Shown: positions 6,114 through 13,012 of the stretch, piece after piece
Numbering within the stretch: the first letter of the stretch is position 1
How the letters are laid out: each line of letters starts with the position of its first letter
Assembly (NCBI GenBank): GCA_041552055.1
Contig: JBFELO010000131.1
Span: 1-13,012 of the forward strand
From: JBFELO01 sp041552055
GTDB lineage: Bacteria; Acidobacteriota; Thermoanaerobaculia; Thermoanaerobaculales; Sulfomarinibacteraceae
Direction of reading: 5' to 3'
Length of the DNA stretch: 13,012 nt
Notes under the pieces: model-generated
Database searches by the model: none
What the model was told of the DNA's origin: nothing
Seen by the model: the letters and a program-made list of their open reading frames with translations, nothing else
Program-made: the position numbers and the translations under genes

Positions 6114-6686
6114 ATGACAGACCTCAAAGCCAAGGTTTCCGAGCAGCGTCGGGCCGAGCGCCGTCAGCGCCGGCTGGAGGAGTACCGACGTGGTCTCCGG
6201 CCGTTCGCGATCGCGGCGTGGGACATCTCCAAGGACCACAACGTCGGCTCGTTGGTACGGACGGCACATGCCGCTGCAGCCAGCGAGCTCGTCTTGGTGG
6301 GTGAGCGGGAGTGGAACGTGGAGGCCGCGCGCACGGCCGAGCTGTACACGACCATCGTGCACCTGGCCGATCTCGACGAGTTCCGCTGCTACCTCTCGAC
6401 GCGACGGTGGAACCTGGTGGCGGTCGAGCGCCACGAAGGGGCGGTCAGCCTGTTCGAGGCCCGTTATCCCGAGCGTCCCTGCTTCCTGCTCGGGGCCGAA
6501 CTCGGGGGTGTTCCGGGGGAGCTGATCGAGACGGCAGCACTGGTGGTGCAGATACCGCAATGGGGGCTCGTCCCATCGCTCAACCTCGCGGTTGCCGGTT
6601 CAATCGTGCTGTACGACCACCTGGCGAAGCTTCATCTGGACGGCCGCCTCAACCGCCCCGTCGGCGGACTGGTCGTGGATTCGTAA
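6114..6686 (+). CDS. SpoU/TrmH-family RNA 2'-O-methyltransferase
   Basis: A 190-residue SPOUT-fold enzyme that transfers a methyl group from S-adenosylmethionine to a ribose 2'-hydroxyl of tRNA or rRNA. The three family motifs are present: motif 1 HNVGSLVRTAHA (42-53) with Asn43 and Arg49, motif 2 LLGAELGGVP (125-134) with Glu129, and motif 3 VQIPQWGLVPSLNLAVAG (145-162) with Ser155 and Asn157. Together they build the trefoil knot that binds the cofactor. The first 28 residues are strongly basic (many Arg and Lys), as expected for RNA contact. Length fits the compact TrmH type without an extra N-terminal domain. The exact RNA target cannot be read from the sequence. No good Shine-Dalgarno precedes the ATG. 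A terminator and a candidate small RNA lie just upstream. Confidence 0.9.
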   Translation: MTDLKAKVSEQRRAERRQRRLEEYRRGLRPFAIAAWDISKDHNVGSLVRTAHAAAASELVLVGEREWNVEAARTAELYTTIVHLADLDEFRCYLSTRRWNLVAVERHEGAVSLFEARYPERPCFLLGAELGGVPGELIETAALVVQIPQWGLVPSLNLAVAGSIVLYDHLAKLHLDGRLNRPVGGLVVDS

Positions 6687-6759
6687 CCCGGGTTCCTCAC
6701 CGAGGTCGGGCGGTTCGTGACCCCGTCCACAGACCACCCCGACCGGCCCAGGGACTTCC

Positions 6760-6788
6760 TTGTCAACCATTGTCCGACGCTGTAGAGT
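6760..6788 (+). promoter_or_regulatory. Sigma-70-type promoter for pal-cpoB
   Basis: -35 TTGTCA (6760-6765, five of six), a spacer of exactly 17, and -10 TAGAGT (6783-6788, four of six). Transcription would start near 6795 and give a leader of about 17 bases containing AAGGAGG (6799-6805). It lies in the 125-base gap after the methyltransferase gene. Confidence 0.55.
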
Positions 6789-6811
6789 TGCACCGTCCAA
6801 GGAGGCTAGAA

Positions 6812-7381
6812 ATGAAACTCGCGTCACGTCGGACGGTGAGTGTCGTGATGGTGGCTCTCGTGATCATGATCGGCGCCTGTAAGAGCGCTCCGCCCCCGGC
6901 CCCGACACCGGAACCGACGCCAATTCCGACCCCGACCCGGACCCCGATGGACGAGCAGGAAGTCAGCCGACCGGAGACCGAAACCATCGTCTCCCACGAG
7001 GTGACCGAGGAGCTCCCCGAGGACCTCGCGATCCTCAACTCCAGGGGGTATCTCGAAGACGTGTTCTTCGAGACCGACCGGTGGGACATCAAGCCCGAGG
7101 GAACCGCAGCTCTCACGCGAAACGTGACGTGGATGCAGCAGTACCCTTCGGTCCTGATCCTCGTGGAGGGGCACTGCGACGAGCGGAACACCCGAGAGTA
7201 CAACCTCGCACTCGGCGAGCGGCGCGCCAACGCGATCCGCGACTACCTGATCTTCCTCGGAATCGCGCCGGAACGAGTCCGGACCATTTCCTACGGCGAA
7301 GAACGCCCGTTCGCGGTCGGCCACGACGAGGCGTCCTGGCAGCTGAACCGCCGTGGGCACTTCGTCATCACCGCCCGGTAG
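6812..7381 (+). CDS. pal: Peptidoglycan-associated lipoprotein (Pal-like, OmpA domain)
   Basis: A 189-residue outer-membrane lipoprotein. Residues 1-22 are a lipoprotein signal with lipobox IGAC, modified at Cys23. A proline-rich linker (about 27-45) spans into the periplasm, and an OmpA C-terminal-like domain (about 80-189) binds peptidoglycan. Its marks are VFFETDRWDIKPEG (84-97), GHCDERNTREYNLALGERRA (120-139) with peptidoglycan-contact candidates Asp123 and Arg138, and the closing NRRGHF. Pal tethers the outer membrane to the wall and works with the Tol proteins in envelope constriction at division. AAGGAGG lies six bases before the ATG; the longer open frame upstream is out of context. 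The tol genes tolQ, tolR, tolA and tolB are not beside it, but cpoB follows 10 bases later, as in Tol-Pal clusters. Confidence 0.92.
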   Translation: MKLASRRTVSVVMVALVIMIGACKSAPPPAPTPEPTPIPTPTRTPMDEQEVSRPETETIVSHEVTEELPEDLAILNSRGYLEDVFFETDRWDIKPEGTAALTRNVTWMQQYPSVLILVEGHCDERNTREYNLALGERRANAIRDYLIFLGIAPERVRTISYGEERPFAVGHDEASWQLNRRGHFVITAR

Positions 7382-7391
7382 GAGGCACGCC

Positions 7392-8234
7392 ATGAACAGG
7401 CTGTGGCCGGCGGCTCTCGTCCTCGCGGCTGCGACGGCTGCCTGCACGTCGTCCGAGGACATGACACTGTTGCACCGTGAAATAACCGATGTACAGCGAC
7501 AAGTTGAGCAGCTCGAAGAATCGATGCCCGACAAGGGAGACCTCGACCAGATGGAGCAACGGCTGCAGGACCTCACCTCTCAGACGATGCGTTCCAACGC
7601 GGACCTCGCAATGCGCGTGGAACGACTCCAGGAGCAGATCGAGGCGTTACACGCCAGTCTCGAGCTGACCACCCGACGGCTCCAGAACATCTCGCAGGAG
7701 CTGGCGGCCGCCAGGTCGGCCTATGCCACAGGGGCGGTGTTGCCTCCGGTGACCGCGGCACCCGGTGCCGGCGGCGATCCGGCCGGGACCGCAGGATCGG
7801 GGGGGACGCCCAGCGGCGCGGTGCCGGTCCCGGTGCCAACGGCCGCCGCGACCCCGGAGGAGTTGTATCGCAGTTCCTACGAGGACTACATGCGCGGTAA
7901 TTACGATCTCGCGGCGCAGGGTTTCGGGGAGTACATGAAGCGCTGGCCGGACACCGAGCTGACGGACAACGCCCTGTACTGGATCGGCGAGTGCCACGAC
8001 GCCCAGGAAGAGACTCAGGAAGCCCTCGAGATCTTCACGCAAGTGCTCGAGGAGTATCCGACCAGTGACAAGGCAGCGGCCGCCCAGCTCAAGAAGGGGC
8101 TGCTGTATCTCGAACTGGGCGACAAGGGGCAAGGGGTTCTCAACCTGCAGTACGTCGTCTACGAGCACCCCGGGACCGAGGAGGCGGACCTCGCCCGCGA
8201 GCGACTGCAGTCGCTCGGACTGACAATTAGGTAA
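7392..8234 (+). CDS. cpoB: CpoB/YbgF-like lipoprotein or periplasmic coiled-coil TPR protein
   Basis: A 280-residue exported protein. The signal ends near ATAAC, making Cys18 a possible lipidation site, although the usual Leu or Val at -3 is a Thr. Residues about 25-110 are a charged coiled coil, followed by a Gly/Pro/Ala linker (115-152) and about three TPR-like repeats (156-187, 193-224, 230-261) with ALYWIGECHDAQEETQEALEIF as the clearest. This order (coiled coil, linker, TPRs) is that of CpoB/YbgF, which in other bacteria coordinates outer-membrane constriction with septal peptidoglycan synthesis through Tol-Pal. The gene starts 10 bases after pal, and its AGGAGG overlaps the pal stop codon, so the two are probably one operon. 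The family call is firm by architecture; lipidation is uncertain. Confidence 0.85.
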   Translation: MNRLWPAALVLAAATAACTSSEDMTLLHREITDVQRQVEQLEESMPDKGDLDQMEQRLQDLTSQTMRSNADLAMRVERLQEQIEALHASLELTTRRLQNISQELAAARSAYATGAVLPPVTAAPGAGGDPAGTAGSGGTPSGAVPVPVPTAAATPEELYRSSYEDYMRGNYDLAAQGFGEYMKRWPDTELTDNALYWIGECHDAQEETQEALEIFTQVLEEYPTSDKAAAAQLKKGLLYLELGDKGQGVLNLQYVVYEHPGTEEADLARERLQSLGLTIR

Positions 8235-8457
8235 AACCAACAAACATCCGGCACTGGGGTCGTTGCGAGTTCGTTCTCGTACGATGCTCCGTTGCGAGGG
8301 GATGTGGGGTTGAGGGCCCGGCCCCCGCCCGGAGCGGCATGAGATCGCCGGTGCGGCAAACCGCACCCTACGCCGCCTCGGCACGAGGTCGAATCCGCCA
8401 GCACGTAGTGCGCGGTTCACCGCACCACCACGTCCTTCCCTCACTCCCTCGTCCCCA

Positions 8458-8485
8458 GCCCGGCACTCATGTACGAGTGCCGGGC
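8458..8485 (+). terminator. Long perfect hairpin, possible terminator of the pal-cpoB transcript
   Basis: GCCCGGCACTC (8458-8468) pairs with GAGTGCCGGGC (8475-8485) over 11 bases around the loop ATGTAC. No T tract follows, and it lies 223 bases past cpoB, so a terminator is only one reading. CCGGCACTCA also occurs at 5169-5178, in the structured element before cdd. Confidence 0.35.
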
Positions 8486-8501
8486 GGTCACCCCCACACA
8501 C

Positions 8502-8514
8502 TGACATTCTGTCA
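8502..8514. promoter_or_regulatory. Perfect short inverted repeat, operator-like
   Basis: TGACA-TTC-TGTCA is a five-base inverted repeat with a three-base centre, about 84 bases upstream of the rpsT -10 candidate. The arms have no identifiable regulator. Confidence 0.25.
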
Positions 8515-8574
8515 ACTTCCCACGCTCGGGAAGGCCATTGCTGCTCGGGATTACTACCCAAACGCCGCGAACAC

Positions 8575-8603
8575 TAGCCGGATCGCCCCGTTTCCGTTAG
8601 AAT
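8575..8603 (+). promoter_or_regulatory. Probable rpsT promoter
   Basis: -10 TAGAAT (8598-8603, five of six to consensus) sits 50 bases before the ATG. The -35 position (TAGCCG, 8575-8580) is poor. Transcription would start near 8610. Confidence 0.4.
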
Positions 8604-8617
8604 GTCCGACCCGTGCC

Positions 8618-8630
8618 GCCCGATACGGGC
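8618..8630 (+). other. Small hairpin in the rpsT leader
   Basis: GCCCG-ATA-CGGGC is a perfect five-pair hairpin with a three-base loop, ending seven bases before AAGGAG (8638-8643), the Shine-Dalgarno of rpsT. S20 represses its own translation in enterobacteria, so a leader structure could matter, but that link is inference. Confidence 0.35.
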
Positions 8631-8653
8631 ATCGACCAAGGAGAAGATACGGA

Positions 8654-8944
8654 ATGGCTACGATCAAAGGGACCAAGAAACAGGCCCGCAAGCGCCACCG
8701 CCAGTCACTCGAGCGGCGGATGCGTAACAAGTCGGTGCGGTCGCGCGTACGACGCCAGATGCGCGCGATGCGATCCGCCATCGACGAGGGCGATGCCGAC
8801 AAGGTGAAAGAACTGCTGCCCGAAACCATCTCGGTGATCGACGTCGGCTGGCGCAAGGGCGTGTTGCATCGGAATACCGCATCGCGTTACAAGGCACGCA
8901 TGGCGCGCCAGGCGCAGGCTGTGATCGCCGGCAAGGATGCCTGA
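8654..8944 (+). CDS. rpsT: 30S ribosomal protein S20
   Basis: A 96-residue, strongly basic protein that binds 16S rRNA early in assembly of the small subunit. The N-terminus MATIKGTKKQARKRHRQ matches the family pattern MANIKSAKKR, and the C-terminal KGVLHRNTASRYKARM (68-83) matches the conserved KGxxHKNxAARxKxxL. It is slightly longer than the usual 85-90 residues. AAGGAG lies ten bases before the ATG. The upstream in-frame extension is not conserved in character and is rejected. Its last three bases are followed one base later by the purC start, so the two are probably co-translated. Confidence 0.95.
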   Translation: MATIKGTKKQARKRHRQSLERRMRNKSVRSRVRRQMRAMRSAIDEGDADKVKELLPETISVIDVGWRKGVLHRNTASRYKARMARQAQAVIAGKDA

Positions 8945-8945
8945 G

Positions 8946-9836
<891 letters not shown>

Positions 9837-9874
9837 CCCCGTGACGCAGAGTCCCGGGGACCGGAGGAGATTTC

Positions 9875-11962
9875 ATGAGCCCGCAGACCCATGCCACTGA
9901 CAATATCCGCAACGTGGCCGTCGTCGGCCACTCCGACACCGGCAAGACCTCGCTGGTGTCGGCCCTGCTGTTCAACAGCGGAGCGGTGAACCGGCTGTGC
10001 AAGGTGGACGACGGTAACACCACGACCGACTTCGACGAGGACGAGCAGGAGCGCAAGATCACCATCAACACGGCGGTCGCACACCTGGTACACGACGGGA
10101 CCAAGGTGAACCTCATCGACACCCCCGGGTACGGCATCTACACCACCGACGCCGTCCAGGGTCTGCGGGTCGCCGACGCCGCGCTGCTCCTCATCTCCGC
10201 CGTATCGGGCGTCGAGGTCCAGACCGACAAGATGTGGAAGGCGGCGGTGGGTTTCGAGCTGCCGGTGATGATCGCCGTCAACCTTATGGACCGTGACCGC
10301 GCCTCGTTCGGCCGCACCGTCGAGGGGTTGCAGAAGAAGTACGGCCGCGAGGTCACCCCGATCCAGCTCCCGATTGGAGAGGAGGGGGACTTCTCGGGGG
10401 TCGTCGACCTGATCACCGGCAAGGCCTTTACATGGCCGAACGACGAGAGCGGCAAAGCGTCCGAGGTGGACGTCCCGGCTGACATGGCCGATGACGTGGC
10501 CGCGGCGCGCGAGGCGCTGATGGAGATGGTCGCAGAGCAGGACGAGGAGTTGATGGAAGCCTACCTCGAGGCGGGCGAGCTCGACACCGAGGTGTTTCTG
10601 GGCGGTCTGAAGCAGGCGGTCGAGCAGCGGTCCCTGTATCCCGTTTTCGCCCTGTCCGGCGGCAGGAACATCGGGGTTCAGCCTCTTATGGACGCCCTCG
10701 TCAGGCTGGCGCCGGCTCCGAACTGGCGACCGATTCCCGCCTCGGTCAGCGGTGAAAAGCAGGACCTGACCGCAGCCGCGGATGCACCATTCTCGGCGTA
10801 CGTGTTCAAGACCATCTCCGATCCCTACACCGGTCGGATCTCGCTGTTCAGGATCTTCTCCGGCGGCATCGCTTCGGACGCGACCGTCGCCAACGCGACC
10901 CGGGGGGGCTCCGAACGGCTGGGGGCGCTGTCGACCATCCAGGGTAAGGAACTCGAGCACGCCGCCGAACTGGCGGCCGGTGATATCGGCGCCGTACCCA
11001 AGCTGAAGGACACCGCTACCGGCGACACCCTGTGCGCGCCCAAGCACGACATCAAGATCGCCGCGGTCTCGGTCCCGGAGGCTGCCATCAGCTTCGCGCT
11101 CGAGCCCAAATCGAAGGGAGACGAGGACAAGCTCGCCGCCGCGCTGGCGAAGATACGGGACGAGGACCCCACTATCAGAGTAGGGCGCGATCCGCAGACC
11201 AAGGAGCTCCTGATCTCGGGCACCGGACAGCTTCACGTCGAGGTGGTGGTGGGCAGGCTGAAGAAGCGCTACAACGTGGACGTGGTTCTCCACCAGCCCA
11301 AGGTCCCCTATCGGGAGACCATCACCGCCTCGGCCGAGTCCGTCACCCGCCACAAGAAGCAGACCGGCGGGTCCGGCCAGTTCGCCGAGTGCAAGATCAT
11401 CATGGAGCCCAACCCCGGGGAGGGCTACGAGTTCATCGACAAGATCTTCGGCGGCTCGATCTCCCAGGGATATCGTCCCGCGGTGAACAAGGGCATCCAG
11501 GAGGCGGCCGAGAACGGTGTCCTCGCCGGCTATCCGATGGTCGACTTCAAGATCACACTGGTCGACGGCAAGGAGCACTCGGTCGACTCGTCCGAGATGG
11601 CGTTCAAGATCGCGGGACGCAAGGCGTTCAAGGAATGCGCCGGCAAGTGCAGGCCGACCCTGCTCGAGCCGATCATGCAGATCGAAGTCTACACCCCGGA
11701 GGACAGCATGGGTGATGTCATGGGCGACCTGAACTCGCGGCGCGGCCGGGTCCAGGGGATGGACTCGGAGGGCGGCACCACGACCGTCCGCGCCCAGGTC
11801 CCGCTGGCCGAGATGCTCACCTATGCGCCCACTCTCCGCTCCATCACCGGCGGCCGCGGCGACTTTCACATGGAGTTCAGCCGCTACGCCGAGGTTCCGA
11901 AGCAGCTGCAGGAGAAGATCATCGCCGCTGCGGCCCGCGAGGACGAGGAGGACGAGGATTAG
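9875..11962 (+). CDS. Elongation factor G-like GTPase (EF-G2 type)
   Basis: A 695-residue translational GTPase with the five-domain layout of EF-G: G domain (about 10-280), domain II (about 300-390), III (395-470), IV (475-595) and V (598-685). The P-loop is GHSDTGKT (18-25) and switch I has ERKITINTAV (59-68). Switch II reads DTPGY (82-86), with Tyr86 where canonical EF-G has the catalytic His. Other EF-G2 proteins, as I recall, share DTPGY, which points to that branch. The guanine motif is NLMD (136-139) with Leu for the usual Lys. Domain IV keeps EHSVDSSEMAFKIAG (567-581). The tail is acidic (EDEEDED). EF-G2 proteins can be alternative or recycling-type factors; a role here is inference, and a housekeeping EF-G should exist elsewhere. 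GGAGGAG lies five bases before the ATG. Confidence 0.9.
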   Translation: MSPQTHATDNIRNVAVVGHSDTGKTSLVSALLFNSGAVNRLCKVDDGNTTTDFDEDEQERKITINTAVAHLVHDGTKVNLIDTPGYGIYTTDAVQGLRVADAALLLISAVSGVEVQTDKMWKAAVGFELPVMIAVNLMDRDRASFGRTVEGLQKKYGREVTPIQLPIGEEGDFSGVVDLITGKAFTWPNDESGKASEVDVPADMADDVAAAREALMEMVAEQDEELMEAYLEAGELDTEVFLGGLKQAVEQRSLYPVFALSGGRNIGVQPLMDALVRLAPAPNWRPIPASVSGEKQDLTAAADAPFSAYVFKTISDPYTGRISLFRIFSGGIASDATVANATRGGSERLGALSTIQGKELEHAAELAAGDIGAVPKLKDTATGDTLCAPKHDIKIAAVSVPEAAISFALEPKSKGDEDKLAAALAKIRDEDPTIRVGRDPQTKELLISGTGQLHVEVVVGRLKKRYNVDVVLHQPKVPYRETITASAESVTRHKKQTGGSGQFAECKIIMEPNPGEGYEFIDKIFGGSISQGYRPAVNKGIQEAAENGVLAGYPMVDFKITLVDGKEHSVDSSEMAFKIAGRKAFKECAGKCRPTLLEPIMQIEVYTPEDSMGDVMGDLNSRRGRVQGMDSEGGTTTVRAQVPLAEMLTYAPTLRSITGGRGDFHMEFSRYAEVPKQLQEKIIAAAAREDEEDED

Positions 11963-11996
11963 CTCGAAATCCGACCTCGGAAGGCCGGATTTCGAG
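11963..11996 (+). terminator. Long stem-loop after the EF-G2-like gene
   Basis: CTCGAAATCCG (11963-11973) pairs perfectly with CGGATTTCGAG (11986-11996), and CCT/AGG pairs inside the loop beyond an A-C mismatch. It starts on the base after the stop codon. No T tract follows, so it may act as a transcript-end stabiliser or weak terminator. The core CGAAATCC also appears in the terminator at 6015-6046. Confidence 0.55.
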
Positions 11997-12058
11997 ATGA
12001 GGGACTCGGAGAGGAAGGGATCAGGACCTCGAAGGTCGAGTCAGAGTCGGTGCGGCCG

Positions 12059-12072
12059 GAGGAGATCTCCTC
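12059..12072. promoter_or_regulatory. Perfect 14-base palindrome, operator-like
   Basis: GAGGAGATCTCCTC is self-complementary over its full length. It lies 59 bases before the start of the propeller lipoprotein gene, and a smaller palindrome GACCT-CGA-AGGTC (12025-12037) sits just upstream. Either could bind a dimeric regulator. No regulator or clear promoter is visible nearby. Confidence 0.3.
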
Positions 12073-12131
12073 AGGCAGTTCCTCGAAAAACATCGGTCCT
12101 CTCCTCGCGTAATTCCCGCCCGAGGAGTTCC

Positions 12132-13012
12132 ATGCGAAATCTCTACGTTCTCGTAATCGTCGTTTGCCTGACGGCAGGCTGCTCCCAGGCCCCTGCCCCG
12201 ACCGAAACCGTTCGAACCGGTCCGCTTCTTGGCGAGGAACCGCCAGGTGCCCAGCCGAGGCTGTTCGCTGAGGGTATCGTCTCCACCCACCTCAACCAGC
12301 GAGACACCGCCTGGACCCCCGACGGCGATCAGCTGTTCTACTCCCTCTGGGTGCGCAACCGTGGTGTGATCGTCACGGTCCGGCTGATTGACGGCCAGTG
12401 GAGCGCGCCCGAGATCGCACCGTTCTCCGGGCGTCACTCCGACCTCGAACCGTTCGTCACTGCGGAAGGCGACGCGCTCTACTTCATTTCTAAACGACCA
12501 CTGGAACCGGACGACGAAGAGAAGGACTGGGACATTTGGCTGGTGCGACGGACCGCCGACGGCTGGGGCGAGCCGGAGAACCTGGGTCCGCCGATCAACA
12601 CCGAACACGACGAGTTCTACCCGTCGATGACCCGCGACGGCACACTGTACTTCACCGGCCCCGACCGAGAAGACAGCATCGGAGGCGAGGATCTCTACCG
12701 TGCGCGCCCGGTGAGCGACGGGTTCGCGGAGCCCGAGAACCTGGGGCCGGCGGTCAACTCCCCGGGGCCCGAGTACAACGCCATGGTCTCGCCCGACGAG
12801 GACTACATCATCTTCGGCTCGGCGCGCGAGGGCGACCTCGGCGGTGGCGACATGTACATCTCGTTCCGTTGTGACGACGGATCGTGGACCCCGGCCACTC
12901 ATATGGGAGCTCCGGTGAATTCCGGCGCCCTCGATTTCTCTCCAGCGCTGTCACCGGACGGCCGGTTCCTGTTCTTCACCAGCCGCCGGGTCGCCTCCGA
13001 CGCCTCCCCGCC
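12132..13012 (+). CDS. PD40 (TolB-like) beta-propeller lipoprotein, 3' end outside the window
   Basis: Open from the ATG at 12132 to the window end (293 complete codons, no stop seen). The signal MRNLYVLVIVVCLTAGC ends in Cys17 of a TAGC lipobox, so it is probably lipidated. At least five PD40-type propeller motifs follow: DTAWTPDGDQLFYS (58-71), LEPFVTAEGDALYFIS (105-120), EFYPSMTRDGTLYFTG (161-176), EYNAMVSPDEDYIIFG (214-229) and DFSPALSPDGRFLFFTS (268-284). Blades of this type occur in TolB and many exported binding or signalling proteins; the ligand is unknown. GAGGAG (12122-12127) is four bases before the start. It lies 169 bases past the EF-G2-like gene and may have its own promoter. 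Confidence 0.85.
   Translation, partial: MRNLYVLVIVVCLTAGCSQAPAPTETVRTGPLLGEEPPGAQPRLFAEGIVSTHLNQRDTAWTPDGDQLFYSLWVRNRGVIVTVRLIDGQWSAPEIAPFSGRHSDLEPFVTAEGDALYFISKRPLEPDDEEKDWDIWLVRRTADGWGEPENLGPPINTEHDEFYPSMTRDGTLYFTGPDREDSIGGEDLYRARPVSDGFAEPENLGPAVNSPGPEYNAMVSPDEDYIIFGSAREGDLGGGDMYISFRCDDGSWTPATHMGAPVNSGALDFSPALSPDGRFLFFTSRRVASDASP

Larger units (their letters stand above)
8235..8653. other. Hairpin-rich intergenic region before rpsT
   Basis: These 419 bases hold no convincing gene or tRNA. There are four hairpins: GGTGCGG-CAAA-CCGCACC (8350-8367), CCTCG-GCA-CGAGG (8376-8388), an imperfect GTGCG/CGCAC (around 8407-8424), and the 11-base perfect stem at 8458-8485. CGTTGCGAG occurs twice 29 bases apart (8261 and 8290). 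The last part carries the rpsT promoter and leader. The longest plus-strand open frame here is only the upstream extension of rpsT. Confidence 0.55.

Noticed and set aside
8376..8400. Possible tRNA T-arm (GGTCGAATCC)
   Set aside because: The flanking bases do not form a five-pair stem, and no acceptor, D or anticodon arms can be drawn around it.
12021..12902. 293-codon minus-strand open frame at the right end
   Set aside because: The plus strand carries a lipoprotein signal, Shine-Dalgarno and repeated PD40 motifs over the same bases, so the minus frame is a shadow.

Overview
The window looks like an ordinary chromosomal segment of a high-GC, Gram-negative bacterium. Three of the encoded proteins are outer-membrane or envelope types: a Pal-like OmpA lipoprotein, a CpoB/YbgF-like protein and several lipoproteins. 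The mixture of a FecR protein with a Trp/Tyr-rich DUF6600-like region, a SpoIIE-type phosphatase and an EF-G2-like factor is most reminiscent of Acidobacteriota (Thermoanaerobaculia-like). That placement is inference from gene content, not a database result. No mobile-element genes, tRNAs, rRNAs or CRISPR arrays were seen.

Layout. 1-40: end of an intergenic palindromic repeat. 51-536 (-): thioredoxin-like lipoprotein. 660-2614 (+): two overlapping genes, a SpoIIE/PP2C phosphatase and a GlmU-like left-handed beta-helix protein. 2655-4832 (+): a near-consensus sigma-54 promoter driving a FecR/DUF6600-type secreted protein with a disordered Ser/Arg tail. 4833-5383: a 550-base gene-free region with a terminator, a repeat element flanked by inverted repeats, duplicated two-hairpin modules and a nested stem structure. 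5384-5806: cytidine deaminase. 5807-6113: a probable small RNA or leader RNA with its own promoter and a strong intrinsic terminator. 6114-6686: SpoU/TrmH-type RNA methyltransferase. 6760-8234: promoter, pal and cpoB, a cell-envelope pair. 8235-8653: a hairpin-rich intergenic stretch. 8654-11962: rpsT, purC and an EF-G2-like GTPase in close succession. 12132-end: a PD40 beta-propeller lipoprotein cut by the window edge.

How it fits together. pal and cpoB are the clearest functional unit (envelope integrity and division), although tolQRAB are not adjacent. rpsT, purC and the EF-G-like gene read as a growth-related cluster (ribosome, purine synthesis, translation factor). The phosphatase and beta-helix protein are translationally coupled, but no shared pathway is evident.

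The strongest unusual signals are non-coding: the sigma-54 promoter before the FecR gene, the structured RNA at about 5935-6046, and a family of short palindromes, many with three-base loops and different but still complementary stems, that recurs in several intergenic gaps. The EF-G-like protein also departs from two canonical GTPase motifs. I did not find a convincing new multi-gene system. The best candidates for something undescribed are the RNA at 5935-6046 and the repeat family.
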